A DNA stretch of 64,000 nucleotides, taken from the NCBI GenBank assembly GCA_018398765.1, contig JAHBMJ010005831.1, positions 1-64,000 on the forward strand, given 5' to 3'. Positions 35,505 through 52,899 of this stretch are shown piece after piece. The translations under genes were made by a program, and so were the position numbers. This DNA is from Chromera velia. Its lineage: Eukaryota; Sar; Chromeraceae. Below the pieces are notes generated by a model. It was not told the DNA's origin, ran no database searches, and worked only from the letters and a program-made list of their open reading frames with translations. Each line of letters starts with the position of its first letter. The first letter of the stretch is position 1.

Positions 35505-38500
35505 ATGTTATTAAATCATAAACCAAAGCTTCCGGATCAAGTGGCGTATGGTCATGCAACAGCTTTATTAGACTGTCTCAAGCTTTTGAAATCATTACCC
35601 AGAACTCGAAGGTTAGAACATAGAATGTTTCTGCGGTTTCTCTGTGAGAGAGATAGTTACATGCTTTCATTATTAGCTGGCGTTTTTGGTTGTTCTGTAA
35701 AAAAATTTACTTCCTATATCAAAGAAAATTTAGACAAAGATATTAACAAAGTTATTAAAAAATTTGGAAAGGCCCGAAGATCCAAGTTGCCCACGAAGAT
35801 TCTACCCCCAGAGACGCCGCTTAGTAAACAATTCAGAAGATTGTCAACAACTCTCTTGGAACGCTTAGATTTACAAGTGAACATTACGTGTATGACGTTG
35901 TTTAGTTTATGAGTTTATTGTGCTCCGCGCGGTCTCTGGATGATTTGTGAAGATTTAGGTTTGGATTTTTATCAAGTGGAATCACGAAGTGTACAGGCTG
36001 AAATGGGTCAACTTAAAAAGAGAGCATTAGAATTAACGAACCCAGAAAATATACAATTAGAAAATCGACGTCTCATATTAAAAATGTTAAAAAAACAATA
36101 TTACGTAAGAAAAAAGGGAATAAAAAAGGATCTTAACAAAGCTCGATATTACTTTCAATATTGCGTGTCAAAGCAGATTAGACGAGAACGTCAATTTAAA
36201 GGGAGAGGATTTAGGAAGTTGGTTATTGAGGGTCGGTTATTTATAAAGAAACTGAAATTGAAACTGAAAGCGTTCAGCAAATGAAAAGTTTCAATTGCAG
36301 AAAAGGAGATGCGCGCTCTAACATCGATAGCAAGAGCAGTCAAATCTGAGTCTAATTTAAAGGATGATGTAACCCAGTGATTAAAAGAAAATTTACAAGC
36401 TTACCGATTAGAGAATTTAAGGGATAAATATCGATACTTAAAAAATTATGCAGCGTTTTTGGTACCTCGGAAGATGTCAGAGATTTTGTGTGAGGTATAC
36501 GCTTTTATACGTTTTCGGACGCTTGCGGCAAATTTAGAAGTTCGTGTACAAAACATTTGTCGAGGTATACTTTGTTCAAATGAAAAGTATGCGTTTGTGC
36601 AAAAGGGTATTGCCTACATCAAAGATTATAATTCTGTCTGTGATTATTATGGGCTACCGTGAGCTAAAATTTTGAAACGTCCCCCAACCCCGTTTTGCTC
36701 AGTCTCGAAGTTAAAGTCTATGGCTCATGCGAGTCGCAGAAGAGAGTTAATTTCCACCCTAAGGGCTAGGGATAAATCTAATTTTTTTATCCAAACATTT
36801 ACGGGTGATGATGGAGAGCTATTTTTAGAAAATACTTATTTAAGGTGAAATCATGGCGATATGCCTTCTGAAATGACACAAAAACATGTACTGTTTGTGG
36901 ATCCTAAAACTCTCTTTAAACGTGCAAATCCGTTCCATTTTTTTGAAAAGTTCAATAATTTACCCGCAGATATTCGAAACATGTACTATAACAAAATTTT
37001 ATTTATTCCAGATATTGGAAAACTTTTTCAGTGAGAGTGGCTTGAACAGTTTGAATACCCCGAAGAAGCGACGTTTACGAACTGGTGTTTTACCCTTAAT
37101 TCTCATTATAATTGTAAGATTGTAGGAACAATAACAGATCAAGATTTTCACAATTATGTATCTCACAAATCGCATTTTCTAAAAACTGTGCATCAAGTAC
37201 CTTTAGCAGCGGCAACAGCGGATATGTTTGACGAAGCACTAAAAAATATGAAAACTAAATATGTGCGGATTGGAAATACATTCATAAATGCTCAAGTCGT
37301 AAAATATGCCGTGGAAATTGCTACCAAATACCAACTATATCCATGTGAGGAGATTGAAAGAGTAATCAGATTATTTTATATAAGTGTAGCAAAATTCCGG
37401 ATTTATTTGTGAGTTAAATTACAAGTATTAATTTTAAAACCATTTGTAGAGGAGTATGCATTTGCGCTTGATATGTTTACGTTTTGTTGGGATGTAGAAC
37501 TGCCTCTCTATGCTCTAGTAGTTAGGCCGCAACTTGCCGTTACAACTTCAGAATTATTAAACTATAAACCGATTTATGAGTGTTCTTATTTAAACCCTTT
37601 AGAAGTACCTTATGAGTCGAGTGTCTCACTTGTAGAAGCACTTGCGTTGGATTGTTATCATCTAGAACAGAAATTGAATTTATATAAGAAGACAGCTCTA
37701 ATGGAAGCTAATGACCTTTTGGGGGAATACTTTTTTTTTCCTAGAGGGTTTCTAGTGCAAACTATTATTGAAGAATCTACCCTGACTTATTCTCAGCTAA
37801 ATCTAGAGAAAACAAATCCACCTATATCGGAAATTATGGATACCCTATCTTTACGGGTAATTGGGCAGCGAAGAGCTGTGCGGACGCTGAGTGTTATTTT
37901 AAATACCATTAATTTGGGGTTTCAAAATAAAAATAAACCTATTGTTAGTCTGTTTTTTGCAGGACCGACTGGGGTCGGAAAGACAGAGCTTGCAAAAGCT
38001 TTAGCAGCTCAAGTATTTGGAAGTGATCAAAATATGATTAGGTTTGATATGAGTGAATTTAAGTCCGAGGGTAGCGATGCACGTTTGATCGGATCGCCTC
38101 CCGGCTATGTAGGGTATGGAGAAGGGGGCGAATTAACTAATGCCGTTTTAAAAAATCCTTACGCTCTTATTTTATTTGATGAATTTGAAAAAGCTAGCCC
38201 TAGTATTTCCACTTTGTTGCTTCAGCTTTTAGATGATGGACGCTTAACAGATCGATCTGGGGCAAGTGTTGATTTTTCCAATACTATTGTTATTTTTACC
38301 ACCAATGTCGGCTATCCACGTAAAGCTAACGTACCAGGGAAACGAAACTTAGAAGATTTAGATATGGAAAATATGGCTATGTTCGAACATCCAGATCCTT
38401 CGGCCGCGCCTCCTGAAATAGACGAAGACGAGCTTCTAGAGCTTTTAGAAATTTATGGGGAGGATCAAGTCTATTTAGCGGGGGAAATTATCGAAGAAGG

Positions 38501-38777
38501 TTATGTGGCGGATCACGAGTGATATAATTTTTTCTTTTTTCGAGAAAGAGATAGTGAAAAAAGAACCTACATACCTACGCAATTATCGGACACAACTTAT
38601 TCTAAGTCTATCGCTAATCGCTTGATTCCTAATAATTTATTATCGAAGGAGGAATATTTTGCATTTAAAACTAATGAAAAAGCTGTAAAACGTCTTATTA
38701 TAAGTCGCTTACAGAAACGTTATTTTCAAAAGAATAAGTATAGGAAACAAAGACCTACGAGGAGCACAGAACTATAA
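35505..38777 (+). CDS. clpC: Second ClpC paralogue, main part (split gene)
   Basis: 1,090 codons, ATG to TAA. Residues about 40-90 resemble the Clp N domain (LEHRMFLRFL...LAGVFGCS). A decayed D1 is visible at about 498-640: KILFIPDIGKLF in the Walker B position, then KIVGTITDQDFHNYVSHKSH and YAVEIATKYQLYPCEEIERV, but no D1 Walker A. D2 is intact from residue about 800: GPTGVGKTELAK (about 820), PPGYVGYGEGGELT, LILFDEFEKA, DDGRLTDRSG, IFTTNVGY. The frame ends soon after with an acidic tail; the rest of D2 is the separate gene at 39919. Confidence 0.88.
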
Positions 38778-39247
38778 ATATTAATTACATAAGAACGATT
38801 CAATTATGTGTTCCTGGTGCGTGGAAAGCCTAAAGTTTCTGGGTAAATTATGGTCTTGATGGGCATTCCCTACACTTTTGGAATTATTTGGATAGATGTT
38901 TGGGAGCTTCGGGTAGAGGTCTGAGTTGATCAACGAAATAAGGGAAATATGCTTACAGTGTAATTTGATTACATTTAACGTAATTGGCAGCTAGTTTACT
39001 GCTTTTATCATACAAAGACATCTTAGGGGATTTTATTGGTGATCTAAAGCATCGATGAGATTATACTCTGATTTCAGTGATAGCTTAGTGTCAGCTTAAA
39101 TAGTACGGCGCTCAAAGGTGTCCCGCAAATTTTAGAAAAAAGTTGTAGTTGGGTATAATGGTATAATAAAAACTTCAAAGTTTACATTTTTCCACTACCT
39201 CGACTTTAACTTTTGAAACTTGGGTTTCAATCAATCGTGTTTGCTTT
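38778..39247. other. Gap without a confident gene
   Basis: One 37-codon frame from an ATG near 38848 (MVLMGIPYTFGIIWIDVWEL start) is seen but not recognised. No tRNA folds were found. Confidence 0.4.
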
Positions 39248-39853
39248 ATGTTACGTTTACGAAACCGAAAGAAAATGAAAATTTATAACCACCAGCGAAA
39301 AGATATTAAGAGAACATTTGAAATTTTAGGCAATAGTTATGATCCCCTTACCGCATTTTGTTTATTATTTATCAGTAATTTAATCTGATTAGCGGCTTTA
39401 AATAATCATTTTGACCTTTCTCTGAATATGGATCTACTACCGGAAGGCAATGAGTTACAGATGATTACAAGGGGTGCTTACAGTTTCGTATTATTTTATT
39501 TTATTCAAGTATGAATTTTTATGCTTTATCACGAGAAGGACTTTTGATATGCGGTGACTGTATTGTTTAAACCTAAAGGTTCTGTTATTCAGTCTGCTTT
39601 TGTTAAGAATCCGGACAGACCGATTCGTATAATTGAGTATCCTCTGATCTTTGACATTACAGAAGTCGAGCTTTCTGATGTGGACGTGCAAATAAGCTCA
39701 AACATTTCCGATCCCAGTTTTGTTAGCCGTAAAACGCCTGTTGAAAGAGAAGAACTCCCTGCTTTTACATCGTATCGATGAAATGTTAGGAACATCTTAA
39801 GGTTAATATCTTACCTCGGTGCCTTTGGTTCAGTGGTAGTTCGCTATAAGTAG
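39248..39853 (+). CDS. Membrane protein resembling Ycf4
   Basis: 201 codons with TGA=Trp, stop TAG, lying between the two clpC parts. Two hydrophobic spans (FCLLFISNLIWLAAL; YSFVLFYFIQVWIFML) are joined by LLPEGNELQMITRGA, reminiscent of the Ycf4 link FPQGIVMSFYG. A hydrophilic C-terminal domain has EVELSDVDVQI and ends EREELPAFTSY...LRLISYLGAF, comparable to the Ycf4 end. Ycf4 helps assemble PSI. Assignment is tentative. About 165 bases of its 3' end recur, decayed, at 52900-53065. Confidence 0.4.
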
Positions 39854-39918
39854 TTTTAATTTGATTCAAATCACAAATCAAGGGTAAAGTTATTTAGTAC
39901 ATAAAATTTGGATAAACA

Positions 39919-40608
39919 GTGGCTATGAGAAGAAGAAAAAAAAAGAGCTCGAGAACCCAAAATGAATTAGAAAAAAACCCCTTACCTTTAAATATTCCGG
40001 AAAGTTTTTTTTTTGACTTTAAGGAGCATCAAGACTTATCTTTTAGTAAAAAAGGCAATGAAACAGCCAAACTTGAGGAAGCTGCAGAAGATGCGGAGGT
40101 TGACGTTTTTTTAAAAGCGTTTTATAAAGATTTTCCACAAAAAGAACTGAAAGTGCAAAATGCGATGAACGACACTTTTAGACCTGAATTTTTAAACCGA
40201 ATCGATAACGTAATCGTCTTTGAAGATTTAAATCCTTATGATCTTGCTACTATATTAGAGATTTTGTCGAATAAATACCGGGCGAAATTGAAGGGCATTA
40301 ATAAAAATTTCAGCTTTTATCTTACACCTCATTATAAAGAATTTATTATGCGTTTTGGTTTTCAAATGGGGTTCGGTGCAAGGCCATTAATTCGAACATT
40401 TAACCGTTTTGTGGAGATGCCTGTAGCCACATTTTTAGAACGGGTAGATACTGCAAAATTTGAAAAACATAGAATTCTCTTAGTTTTTGATATTAAACCA
40501 CGCAGTTTAGTAGCTCCTAAACCTATAAAAGAGGATATTGAGATGGATGCCATTGTGTATCCACAAATAGATGACAAAAATCCCTTTTACGAGTGGAAAA
40601 AAGACTAA
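39919..40608 (+). CDS. clpC: Second ClpC paralogue, D2 C-terminal part (split gene)
   Basis: 229 codons from GTG (ATG 39925 six bases later). After a basic, charged leader it carries FRPEFLNRIDNVIVFEDLNP (about residue 87), the small-domain helices, and GFQMGFGARPLIRTFNRFVE, i.e. exactly the part of D2 missing from the gene ending at 38777. The arginine finger and sensor 2 region are thus on a separate polypeptide from Walker A and B. It ends with an acidic tail. Confidence 0.88.
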   Translation: MAMRRRKKKSSRTQNELEKNPLPLNIPESFFFDFKEHQDLSFSKKGNETAKLEEAAEDAEVDVFLKAFYKDFPQKELKVQNAMNDTFRPEFLNRIDNVIVFEDLNPYDLATILEILSNKYRAKLKGINKNFSFYLTPHYKEFIMRFGFQMGFGARPLIRTFNRFVEMPVATFLERVDTAKFEKHRILLVFDIKPRSLVAPKPIKEDIEMDAIVYPQIDDKNPFYEWKKD

Positions 40609-41263
40609 CTTTTATGTTTAATTTTCGATTTAAAACTTTGAGTTTTCTATGTTTGTTAGCGTTACGAAAATATTATTTTGATAGGGGCTTTTCAGTCTTA
40701 GTATTATCTGCTTATGAATATAGCACTAATTTTTCCATAAGATTTCCATAAGATTTGGCAAACGGCTAAGGATCGGTGTAATAAAACTAATTACCAATAC
40801 TGTAGGAATGTTAGTCTGTATTCCGGTTTACAAATCTGTTTGATCATATAAAGGTAAGGTTGTTTTGTGTTCATATAATTTACACAACAAGTCCACGATA
40901 AACGCGGAAACCGCTTGCTCTGTAAGTTCACTATGTTAGTTTGATGAATCAAAAGAGTTTTTTTAGTAAGAAATTTATCTGTTTTGTTATCTATTCAACA
41001 TAGCAGGATTCTATGAATGGGTTAGACAGAAAGGCTCTTCAATTTATCCTTGACTACGACAGTCTGACAAAAAAGTTGATATTAAAGCAAAACCTATCCC
41101 ACCTATTAAGATTGTAAATCCTAGTCTGGAGCCGATTCCAGATCCTGGTCCAAAGCTTATTAAAACGTGTTAACCATTTAATCTATGAGTTTACTTTACT
41201 AATTCGCGGAGTCAAAAGATTTTTATTAGTAAGTTTTTTCATAGACTTTTATATATTCCCTAC
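40609..41263. other. Gap with short frames and small repeats
   Basis: A 45-codon frame at 40614-40751 (start MFNFRFKTLSFLCLLAL) contains the tandem repeat TTCCATAAGA twice and is unrecognised. Segments around 40930-41000 and 41185-41245 are similar to each other (AGTCAAAAGA...TTAGTAAG). No confident gene. Confidence 0.4.
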
Positions 41264-44683
<3,420 letters not shown>

Positions 44684-44890
44684 CAAATTGTCAGTGGGCG
44701 GCTTGTGAATAAAGATAGTAGACGTCGGTGTGGGATTTATTTTCGAACCTTTGGCAGAGTGGATTTACAATATAATTAGGGAGTGGCCTTCGGTAAATTA
44801 GCTTTACTCACCTGAGTTAGTTGTCCTTGAGCTCATATTATATATATATAACTAACAGTCAGCTAACAACTACTACGTTCACGATAGAAT

Positions 44891-45145
44891 ATGTCTGGAG
44901 GATCTACTGGCGAACGACCTTTTACTGAAATTATTACGAGTTTGAGATATTGATTAATTCATATTGTGACCATTCCGTGTATTTTTGTGACAGGACTTTT
45001 ATTTGTAAAAACCGGTTTACCGTATAAACTGTTTGGAACTCCTAGGTCGGATCAGTATTTTACCACATTACGCCAGCAAATACCCCTAATCAACGATCGC
45101 TTTCAAGTCACTCAAGAATTAGATTATTTAACAGAAGGGCTTTAA
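44891..45145 (+). CDS. psbE: Cytochrome b559 alpha subunit
   Basis: Eighty-four codons. [20 protein letters not shown] contains the haem-ligand histidine (RYWxIH); [20 protein letters not shown] then FGTPR, and QIPLINDRF complete the family pattern. It is isolated from psbF, psbL and psbJ. Upstream 44684-44890 has no gene, although GACCTTTGGCAGAGTGG at about 44739 recalls a tRNA fragment. Confidence 0.96.
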
Positions 45146-45154
45146 GACATTTTT

Positions 45155-46447
<1,293 letters not shown>

Positions 46448-46854
46448 GGTTCGGATTTCAAAGAAATTGGAATGTTTACACATCATAAAGTTGTTCATTT
46501 TTGAACTTTAGAACGTGGACTTTTCGGCCTAAAGATCGTGCATTATACGATCTTATTTTGTCAAAGTATTTTATTCTCTTAATCAAAACAGATTCACGAT
46601 TCTTAAACGGCTGGCTAAGAGACTTTTTATGGGCAGAAGCTGCACAAGTAGTGCCGTCTTATAGAAGACCTTTTTTTGTTTAAGGGCTTGTCTTCTTAGG
46701 CCCTCATTCCATTTGAGCATTTAGTTTAATGGACCTTGCAGAATCAGGGCCAGAGGTTATTTCACCAAGGGTTCTTGTTTTCCACTTGCGTTTTACTTAA
46801 CTAACCCGATAGAAAGTAAGCACAAAACTGCTGGTTATTTCAAGCAAAATTTCA
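46448..46854 (+). pseudogene. Mosaic of gene fragments (rps3 start, psaB, psaA)
   Basis: In order: about 65 bases like the rps3 5' region (30372-30440), then CAAAGTATTTTATTCTCTTA like psaB (43927), which runs into the psaA segment starting at [18 protein letters not shown] (46120) and continues to VYGLVFLG. Stops interrupt it. The tail (46735-46854) recurs at 60015-60150. It is a recombination product, not a gene. Confidence 0.8.
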
Positions 46855-47928
46855 ATAGGTCAAAAAGCGAAGGGTGAACGAACGAGTCTCTTAAAACCAA
46901 GATTTTATACCACAGATTTTCAAGCTTTAATGAACTATAAATTAGATCGAAAAAGAGGGGATATGTTAGCTATTTTATCTGAACTTCGTAAAGATTATAA
47001 TAGGTTCCATTTTGTGAGAGATAATGAATTTTCCATTGCAAAAAAATGTATCAAATATCTTCCCGCCGAAACTCGTGTTATGTTAGTCGAGTTTTTGGAA
47101 AGATCCTGTACAGCAGAATTTTCTGGATTTTTATTATACAAAGAAATTGCTAGAAAATTGGCTAATCAGAATAATTTATTATCTGAGGGCTTTTCACTGT
47201 TATCGCGGGATGAGGCTAGACATGCTGGGTTTTTAAACAAGTGTCTAGCTGACTTTGATATTAATTTAGATTTAGGCTTTTTAACCAAAGCACGACAGTA
47301 TACGTTTTTTTCTCCGCGGTTAATTTTATATGCGACCTACCTATCTGAAAAAATTGGGTACTGGCGTTATATTACGATTTTCCGCCATCTCCAACATAAT
47401 TATATATACCGCATCTATCCCATCTTTAAATACTTTGAGGGTTGGTGTCAGGATGAGAATCGCCATGGTGACTTTTTCGCCGCGATTTTAGTGTCACAAC
47501 CTCATTTGTTAAAAGGTGCGTCAGCTAGACTTTTATCGAGATTTTTTTTAGTGTCCGTTTTTGTAACAATGTTATTAAATGATGCTGATCGAACAGCTTT
47601 TTATGAGTATTTAGGTTTAAATACGTTTGCCTTCGATATGTATGTAATTGAGCGCACTAATTTTACCGCCGCAAAACTCTTTCCAGTAAGTTTAAATTTA
47701 TACAATCCGCTAGCATTAAAATTTATTCAACAAACTTTAACGGCATATCAAGTAAGTCAAGCCTGTAGCCAATACAGTGCTTTCTGACCTGCTTGGAATT
47801 TTCGTCTTGGATGACTTAAACTTATACAGTTTCTTAATCGATGTCATCTGGGCCTATCCATTGTAAATATTTTTAGATTAAGACCCCGTTACCGTAAGCT
47901 TAATTCCTTCGGAACCTCGTTAGTTTAA
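46855..47928 (+). CDS. acsF: Mg-protoporphyrin IX monomethyl ester cyclase
   Basis: Aerobic di-iron cyclase that forms ring E of chlorophyll. 357 codons. The family start PRFYTTDFQAL lies upstream of the first ATG (46930), so initiation is likely at ATA 46855. Di-iron motifs are FLERSCTAEFSGFLLYKE, SRDEARHAGFLNK and WCQDENRHGDFF; FLTKARQYTFFSPR and YLSEKIGYWRYITI are family-typical. A TGA=Trp at 47787 adds a basic 46-residue tail. In most algae this gene is nuclear or plastidial; here it sits after psaA part 2. Confidence 0.95.
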
Positions 47929-47936
47929 TATCATCA

Positions 47937-49112
47937 ATGAATTGGTCAAAAAACCATCCAGTAGTCGCTTTGAGTGTAAGGCTAGCAAGCTTAAGTAAGA
48001 TTATGGTTCAGTTTGATGCAATTTATGATCCGCGGGAAGAAACCAGGTTATACAAAGAATTTACGGATCGAATCGAACGCGAAATGAAGAAAACAAATGA
48101 GGGTTTTTATTCACCTCTTATTACAGATCTAATAGCAAAGTGAAAAAGACGCCTAAAAGAAGCGAATGATCCAAACGATATATTTGCCGAAGAGGATATT
48201 GAAATAGCAGCTGCTGTAAAAAACAAGGATATTTTATTATTTGAGGATGGACAAATTTTAATGCGTAACGTAGGGGACGATTTTTATAATTACGCTTTAC
48301 AATTTTATGCCGGTAACACATGGTTAAAAGTTCGTACCCCTTTACATTTACCACATAAAATCCAAATCGACCATACGTGCAAACTAAAATTTTGTACGTC
48401 GCGGTTGAAACTAGTGGACCTTCCACCCGTCGTCCACAAGAATCATTGATTCTTACCTGCAAGGTTTCGTTGGGCTATTTTTAACATATTTGTAAGGAAA
48501 AGTCCGGCAACCCCAAAATTTAAAGTTTTACTAGATTTATTAAGAAAACGAAAGTGATTTCCACCGGGAAAAACTTTTGTCAATGGGCCATACCATTGAG
48601 ATCGGACTCTATTAAAACCTGCCTATGTGGAAAGGCCTAGTTCCTTGTCCTTAAGAATTTTATACAAAATTTTGGGCTTACAATTATGGGGTATAAACTT
48701 TCCTCCAAAAACACCTTTGCTTCCAAATATACCTATGCGTCCTGTTTTTACTACTTTCAGTAAACCTGTTTTGATTTTTTCATTTAATGGGCAAGGTTAC
48801 GTACGTTGTCCCAATTCTATTATTACAGAGATCCTTGAGACGGAAGATCAAGCAGTCAATCCTAACGGGAGTGGCAAAATTCCTCCGTACTTTAAATATT
48901 TTGATGGGGCTTGATATGTGCCCATTTTCTATCAAGATCCTCCATTTCCGAAAGAATTGACGTTAATGGGTTGTAAACTGAAACGCTTTAATTATGAAAC
49001 CGATTTTCCTATCTTAAATAAACGCTTGATATTTATACGAAATGGTCTCTACACTATTCAAGACAAATCTATGGTAGATAAACTGAGATTTTGAACAGAC
49101 CCAGACCTTTAA
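47937..49112 (+). CDS. Unidentified ORF391
   Basis: 391 codons from ATG to TAA with four TGA=Trp, eight bases after acsF. No membrane segments are seen. It is acidic early (AEEDIEIAAAV), basic in the middle (VRKSPATPKFKVLLDLLRKR), and ends SMVDKLRFWTDPDL. No family is recognised; possibly a very divergent ribosomal or polymerase subunit. Its last 14 codons are part of a direct repeat found again at 50161. Confidence 0.6.
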
Positions 49113-49322
49113 ATTAAGTGGGGGGTAAGGAATACCGTATGAATTAGTGTGCGCCAAGAAGCCGGGTGGTTACGAAGCTCCGGACTCAAGTGGGATCGCA
49201 ACCAAAAGTTTTACATTGTATTAACTCTATTCTTTTTAATGACCCTGGACGATTCATTTCGGTTGATTTGATGCATACTGCATTCATTGCCGGAAGGGCA
49301 GGAGCAATGACTTTATATCAAC
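49071..49322 (+). repeat. Direct repeat A (psbB 5' region)
   Basis: About 250 bp matching 50161-50422 with scattered substitutions and a 5-bp indel: the end of ORF391, the spacer GGGGTAAGGAATACCGTATG and the first about 45 codons of psbB. Confidence 0.9.
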
Positions 49323-49639
49323 GCGTTGTATTGGACAAAAATTTTGAGGACAAAGGGAGTGGTCTAGGTCAGCCTAAGTACATCGAGTTCACCCTTGCAG
49401 CGGATTTTCTTAGTAACTACCTAAAAATTGACATCGAGCGAGATGGCCAGGTTGTTTTTGCCCAGGAGTACAAGGGTCCTAATGATCTCCTTAATTTTTA
49501 TAAGAGCTACTCCAACCGGAGTCTTAAGCACGCGACATTCATTATTTATGTAGAAGGGGGCCAGGGGGTGGAGGATAATCATATTAACCCCCTTAAAAAG
49601 TGGTTGACGGAGTTATTCCGTCGATTATATTATATTTAG
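49166..49639 (+). CDS. Chimeric ORF: psbB N-terminus joined to novel sequence
   Basis: 157 codons in the psbB frame. The first about 52 residues copy psbB ([20 protein letters not shown] and so on, with W replaced in WAGAM by R). The ATA start of psbB and LPWYRV are changed, so it may start at GTG/ATG upstream. The rest (KGSGLGQPKYIEFTLAADFL onward, 105 residues) is soluble, unrelated to CP47 and unrecognised. The next ORF begins immediately after its stop. Confidence 0.55.
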   Translation: MVTKLRTQVGSQPKVLHCINSILFNDPGRFISVDLMHTAFIAGRAGAMTLYQRVVLDKNFEDKGSGLGQPKYIEFTLAADFLSNYLKIDIERDGQVVFAQEYKGPNDLLNFYKSYSNRSLKHATFIIYVEGGQGVEDNHINPLKKWLTELFRRLYYI

Positions 49640-50167
49640 ATGGGGAAGAATACACGTCTACTCCTGAGGCCTCCTATTCCTCCTAAAAAAGACGACCCGT
49701 ATAGGGAAGGCAATTCCCCAGTTTTATTTAATAAGCAAGGTCTGAATTTGTGTGATTTCCAGTCGGACTTGGAGGAAGCATCATCCATCTTAGACACTTC
49801 CTCGTTGCGACTGACGAATGCGGAAAGATTAAGCACTTTAGAAATATTACGGGATATGGAAATAACGTTGGAGTTTATGCAAGAAATGCATAACCAAATA
49901 AAAGCACGTTATGCGGGTCGGTACTATTATCCTCCTCCCGGGAAGGAGGATATGATATCCACGTTTTTCGCCAGCGTGCCTAATGTCTGGGAGGATACGG
50001 GAACCCCGAATCGGGGTCTAGAGCCGCTTCACGGGGACCATGTTGTCCCTAGAAAGTTAGCAGCCGCAAATGATGCTTTGCGGTCACACCGTATCAGTAC
50101 TTTAAATCTCCTCCTAGACATAACATATGGACCTTGTGTAGTTTCATATCGACCTCATTTATGGTAG
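49640..50167 (+). CDS. Unidentified ORF175
   Basis: 175 codons, ATG directly abutting the TAG of the previous ORF. Hydrophilic, GC-richer than the neighbours. A proline-rich start (LLLRPPIPPKKDDP) leads to a helical segment LSTLEILRDMEITLEFMQEM, then YYPPPGKED and TGTPNRGLEPLHGDHVV. There is no recognised domain. Its stop lies in direct repeat B, just upstream of psbB. Confidence 0.5.
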   Translation: MGKNTRLLLRPPIPPKKDDPYREGNSPVLFNKQGLNLCDFQSDLEEASSILDTSSLRLTNAERLSTLEILRDMEITLEFMQEMHNQIKARYAGRYYYPPPGKEDMISTFFASVPNVWEDTGTPNRGLEPLHGDHVVPRKLAAANDALRSHRISTLNLLLDITYGPCVVSYRPHLW

Positions 50168-50422
50168 ATAAACTGAGCTTTTGAACAAACCCAGACCTGT
50201 AAATTAAGTTTAATGGGGGGTAAGGAATACCGTATGAATTAGTTTGCGCCAAGACGTCGGGTGGTTGAGGGGCTCCTGACTCAAGTGGGACGGCAACGAC
50301 GAATACTTCCCTGGTATCGTGTTCACTCTATTCTTTTTAATGACCCTGGACGATTAATTTCGGTTCATTTGATGCATACTGCATTGATTGCGGGATGGGC
50401 AGGAGCAATGACTTTATATGAA
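50161..50422 (+). repeat. Direct repeat B (psbB 5' region)
   Basis: The copy attached to the intact psbB; pairs with 49071-49322. Confidence 0.9.
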
Positions 50423-51931
50423 CTCAATATTTTTGATCCGAGTGATCCGGTTTTGAATCCAATGTGACGACAAGGTATGTACGTATTACCCTTTATGGCT
50501 CGTTTGGGGATAACTAATTCGAGTGATAAATGAAATCTTTTTGGCAGTCAGGATTACTACAAATCGGACACCCCTAATGGAACTGGAGTGCTCAATTGAT
50601 GAACTCGGACCGGAAATCAAGGCGGGTGGACATTTGAGAGTGTCGCCCTTGCTCATTTTGGTTTATCTGGAATGCTTATTTTAGCCTCTATGTGACATTG
50701 GTATTACTGAAACTTGGATCTATTTGAAAATGATAATGTATTTTTTCAAAATGTTACTACGTTAGATTATCTGCTACTTTTTAGTATTCATCTAACTTTA
50801 GCAAGTGCTTTATGTTTCGGTTTTGGAGCGTTACACTTAACGGGGACTTGAGGTCCTGGTGTTTGGATGAATGATCGTTTTGGCCTGAACCCACATCTAG
50901 TTTATGTACAACCAGAATGAGGAGGTGAGGGGTTTAACCCTTTTAACTTAAGTGGGGTACCTGCTCATCATATTGCAGCAGGTACCTTAGGGCTTTTGGG
51001 TGGTTATTTTCATTTACGGGTACGTCCTGGCTTGTATTTATTTTTATGAGCGCATATGGGTAATATTGAGACTATTCTCGCAAGTGGTATAGCCGCTCTG
51101 TTATTTGCGGCTTTGCTTACGACCGCTTCCATGTGGTACGGAACTGTACTTACACCAATTACCTTGTTTGGGCCCACACGTTACCAATGAGACAGTGGGT
51201 TTTTTCAGACCCAAGTTGACGAATTAGTTACAGATAATTTAGCTAAGTATGGTAGCTTAGCAAAAGCTTACCAGCAATTACCAGATCGCCTCCTTTTTTA
51301 TGACTATATTGGAAATAATCCTGGGAAAGGAGGGTTGTTTAGAGCGGGGGCTCTCAATAAAGGAGATGGTGTAGCGAAAACCTGATTAGGTCATCCTATT
51401 TTTTATGATGGGAATACAAATGAAATTTTAACTGTTCGGCGTATGCCTACCTTCTTTGAAACGTTCCCTGTGACACTAACCGACCGTTATGGTGTTTTAC
51501 GTGTTGATATTCCATTTCGGCGTGCAGAATCCAAGTTTAGTATTGAACAACAGGGGACAGTATGTAAGTATTTTGGCGGCCTTAAGGATGGACAAGAACT
51601 GTATGCGGTTGCCGCTGTTAAAGCGGCTGCCCGAAAAGCGGTCCTCGGTGAACAGTTTGACTTTGATCGTCAGCAGTTTAATTCCGATGGAGTATTCCGA
51701 GCGTCTCCAAGAACTTGATATGCTTTTGGACATGCTATCTTTGCATTTTTCTTTTTTTTTGGACATCTTTGACACGCAGGGAGAACTCTTTTCGAGGAAC
51801 TATTGACGGGTGTCGATTCTGAAGTCTTCGATTTTGTCAAATTCGGAGGAATGTCTAAAGTGGGAGGAAAATTTGTATATCGCCGAGCCCCTATGACAAT
51901 AACTAACTATATTCTTAACAATAATTATTAG
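50303..51931 (+). CDS. psbB: Photosystem II CP47 protein
   Basis: Core antenna, 542 codons. The conserved start [20 protein letters not shown] is preceded by ATA exactly where other CP47 proteins have Met (MGLPWYRV), with no ATG nearby. [60 protein letters not shown] and [18 protein letters not shown] then [15 protein letters not shown] follow. Many Trp are TGA. A tail of about 30 residues after the family end. Confidence 0.96.
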
Positions 51932-52864
<933 letters not shown>

Positions 52865-52899
52865 CGTATTATTCGTTCTTACACCAGCTTTGTTAACAT

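Noticed and set aside
39815-39853. GGTGCCTTTGGTTCAGTGGTAGTTC looks like the 5' half of a tRNA
   Set aside because: It lies inside the 3' coding end of the ycf4-like gene, and no anticodon or T arm follows; the second copy at 52995 is part of the same duplicated segment.
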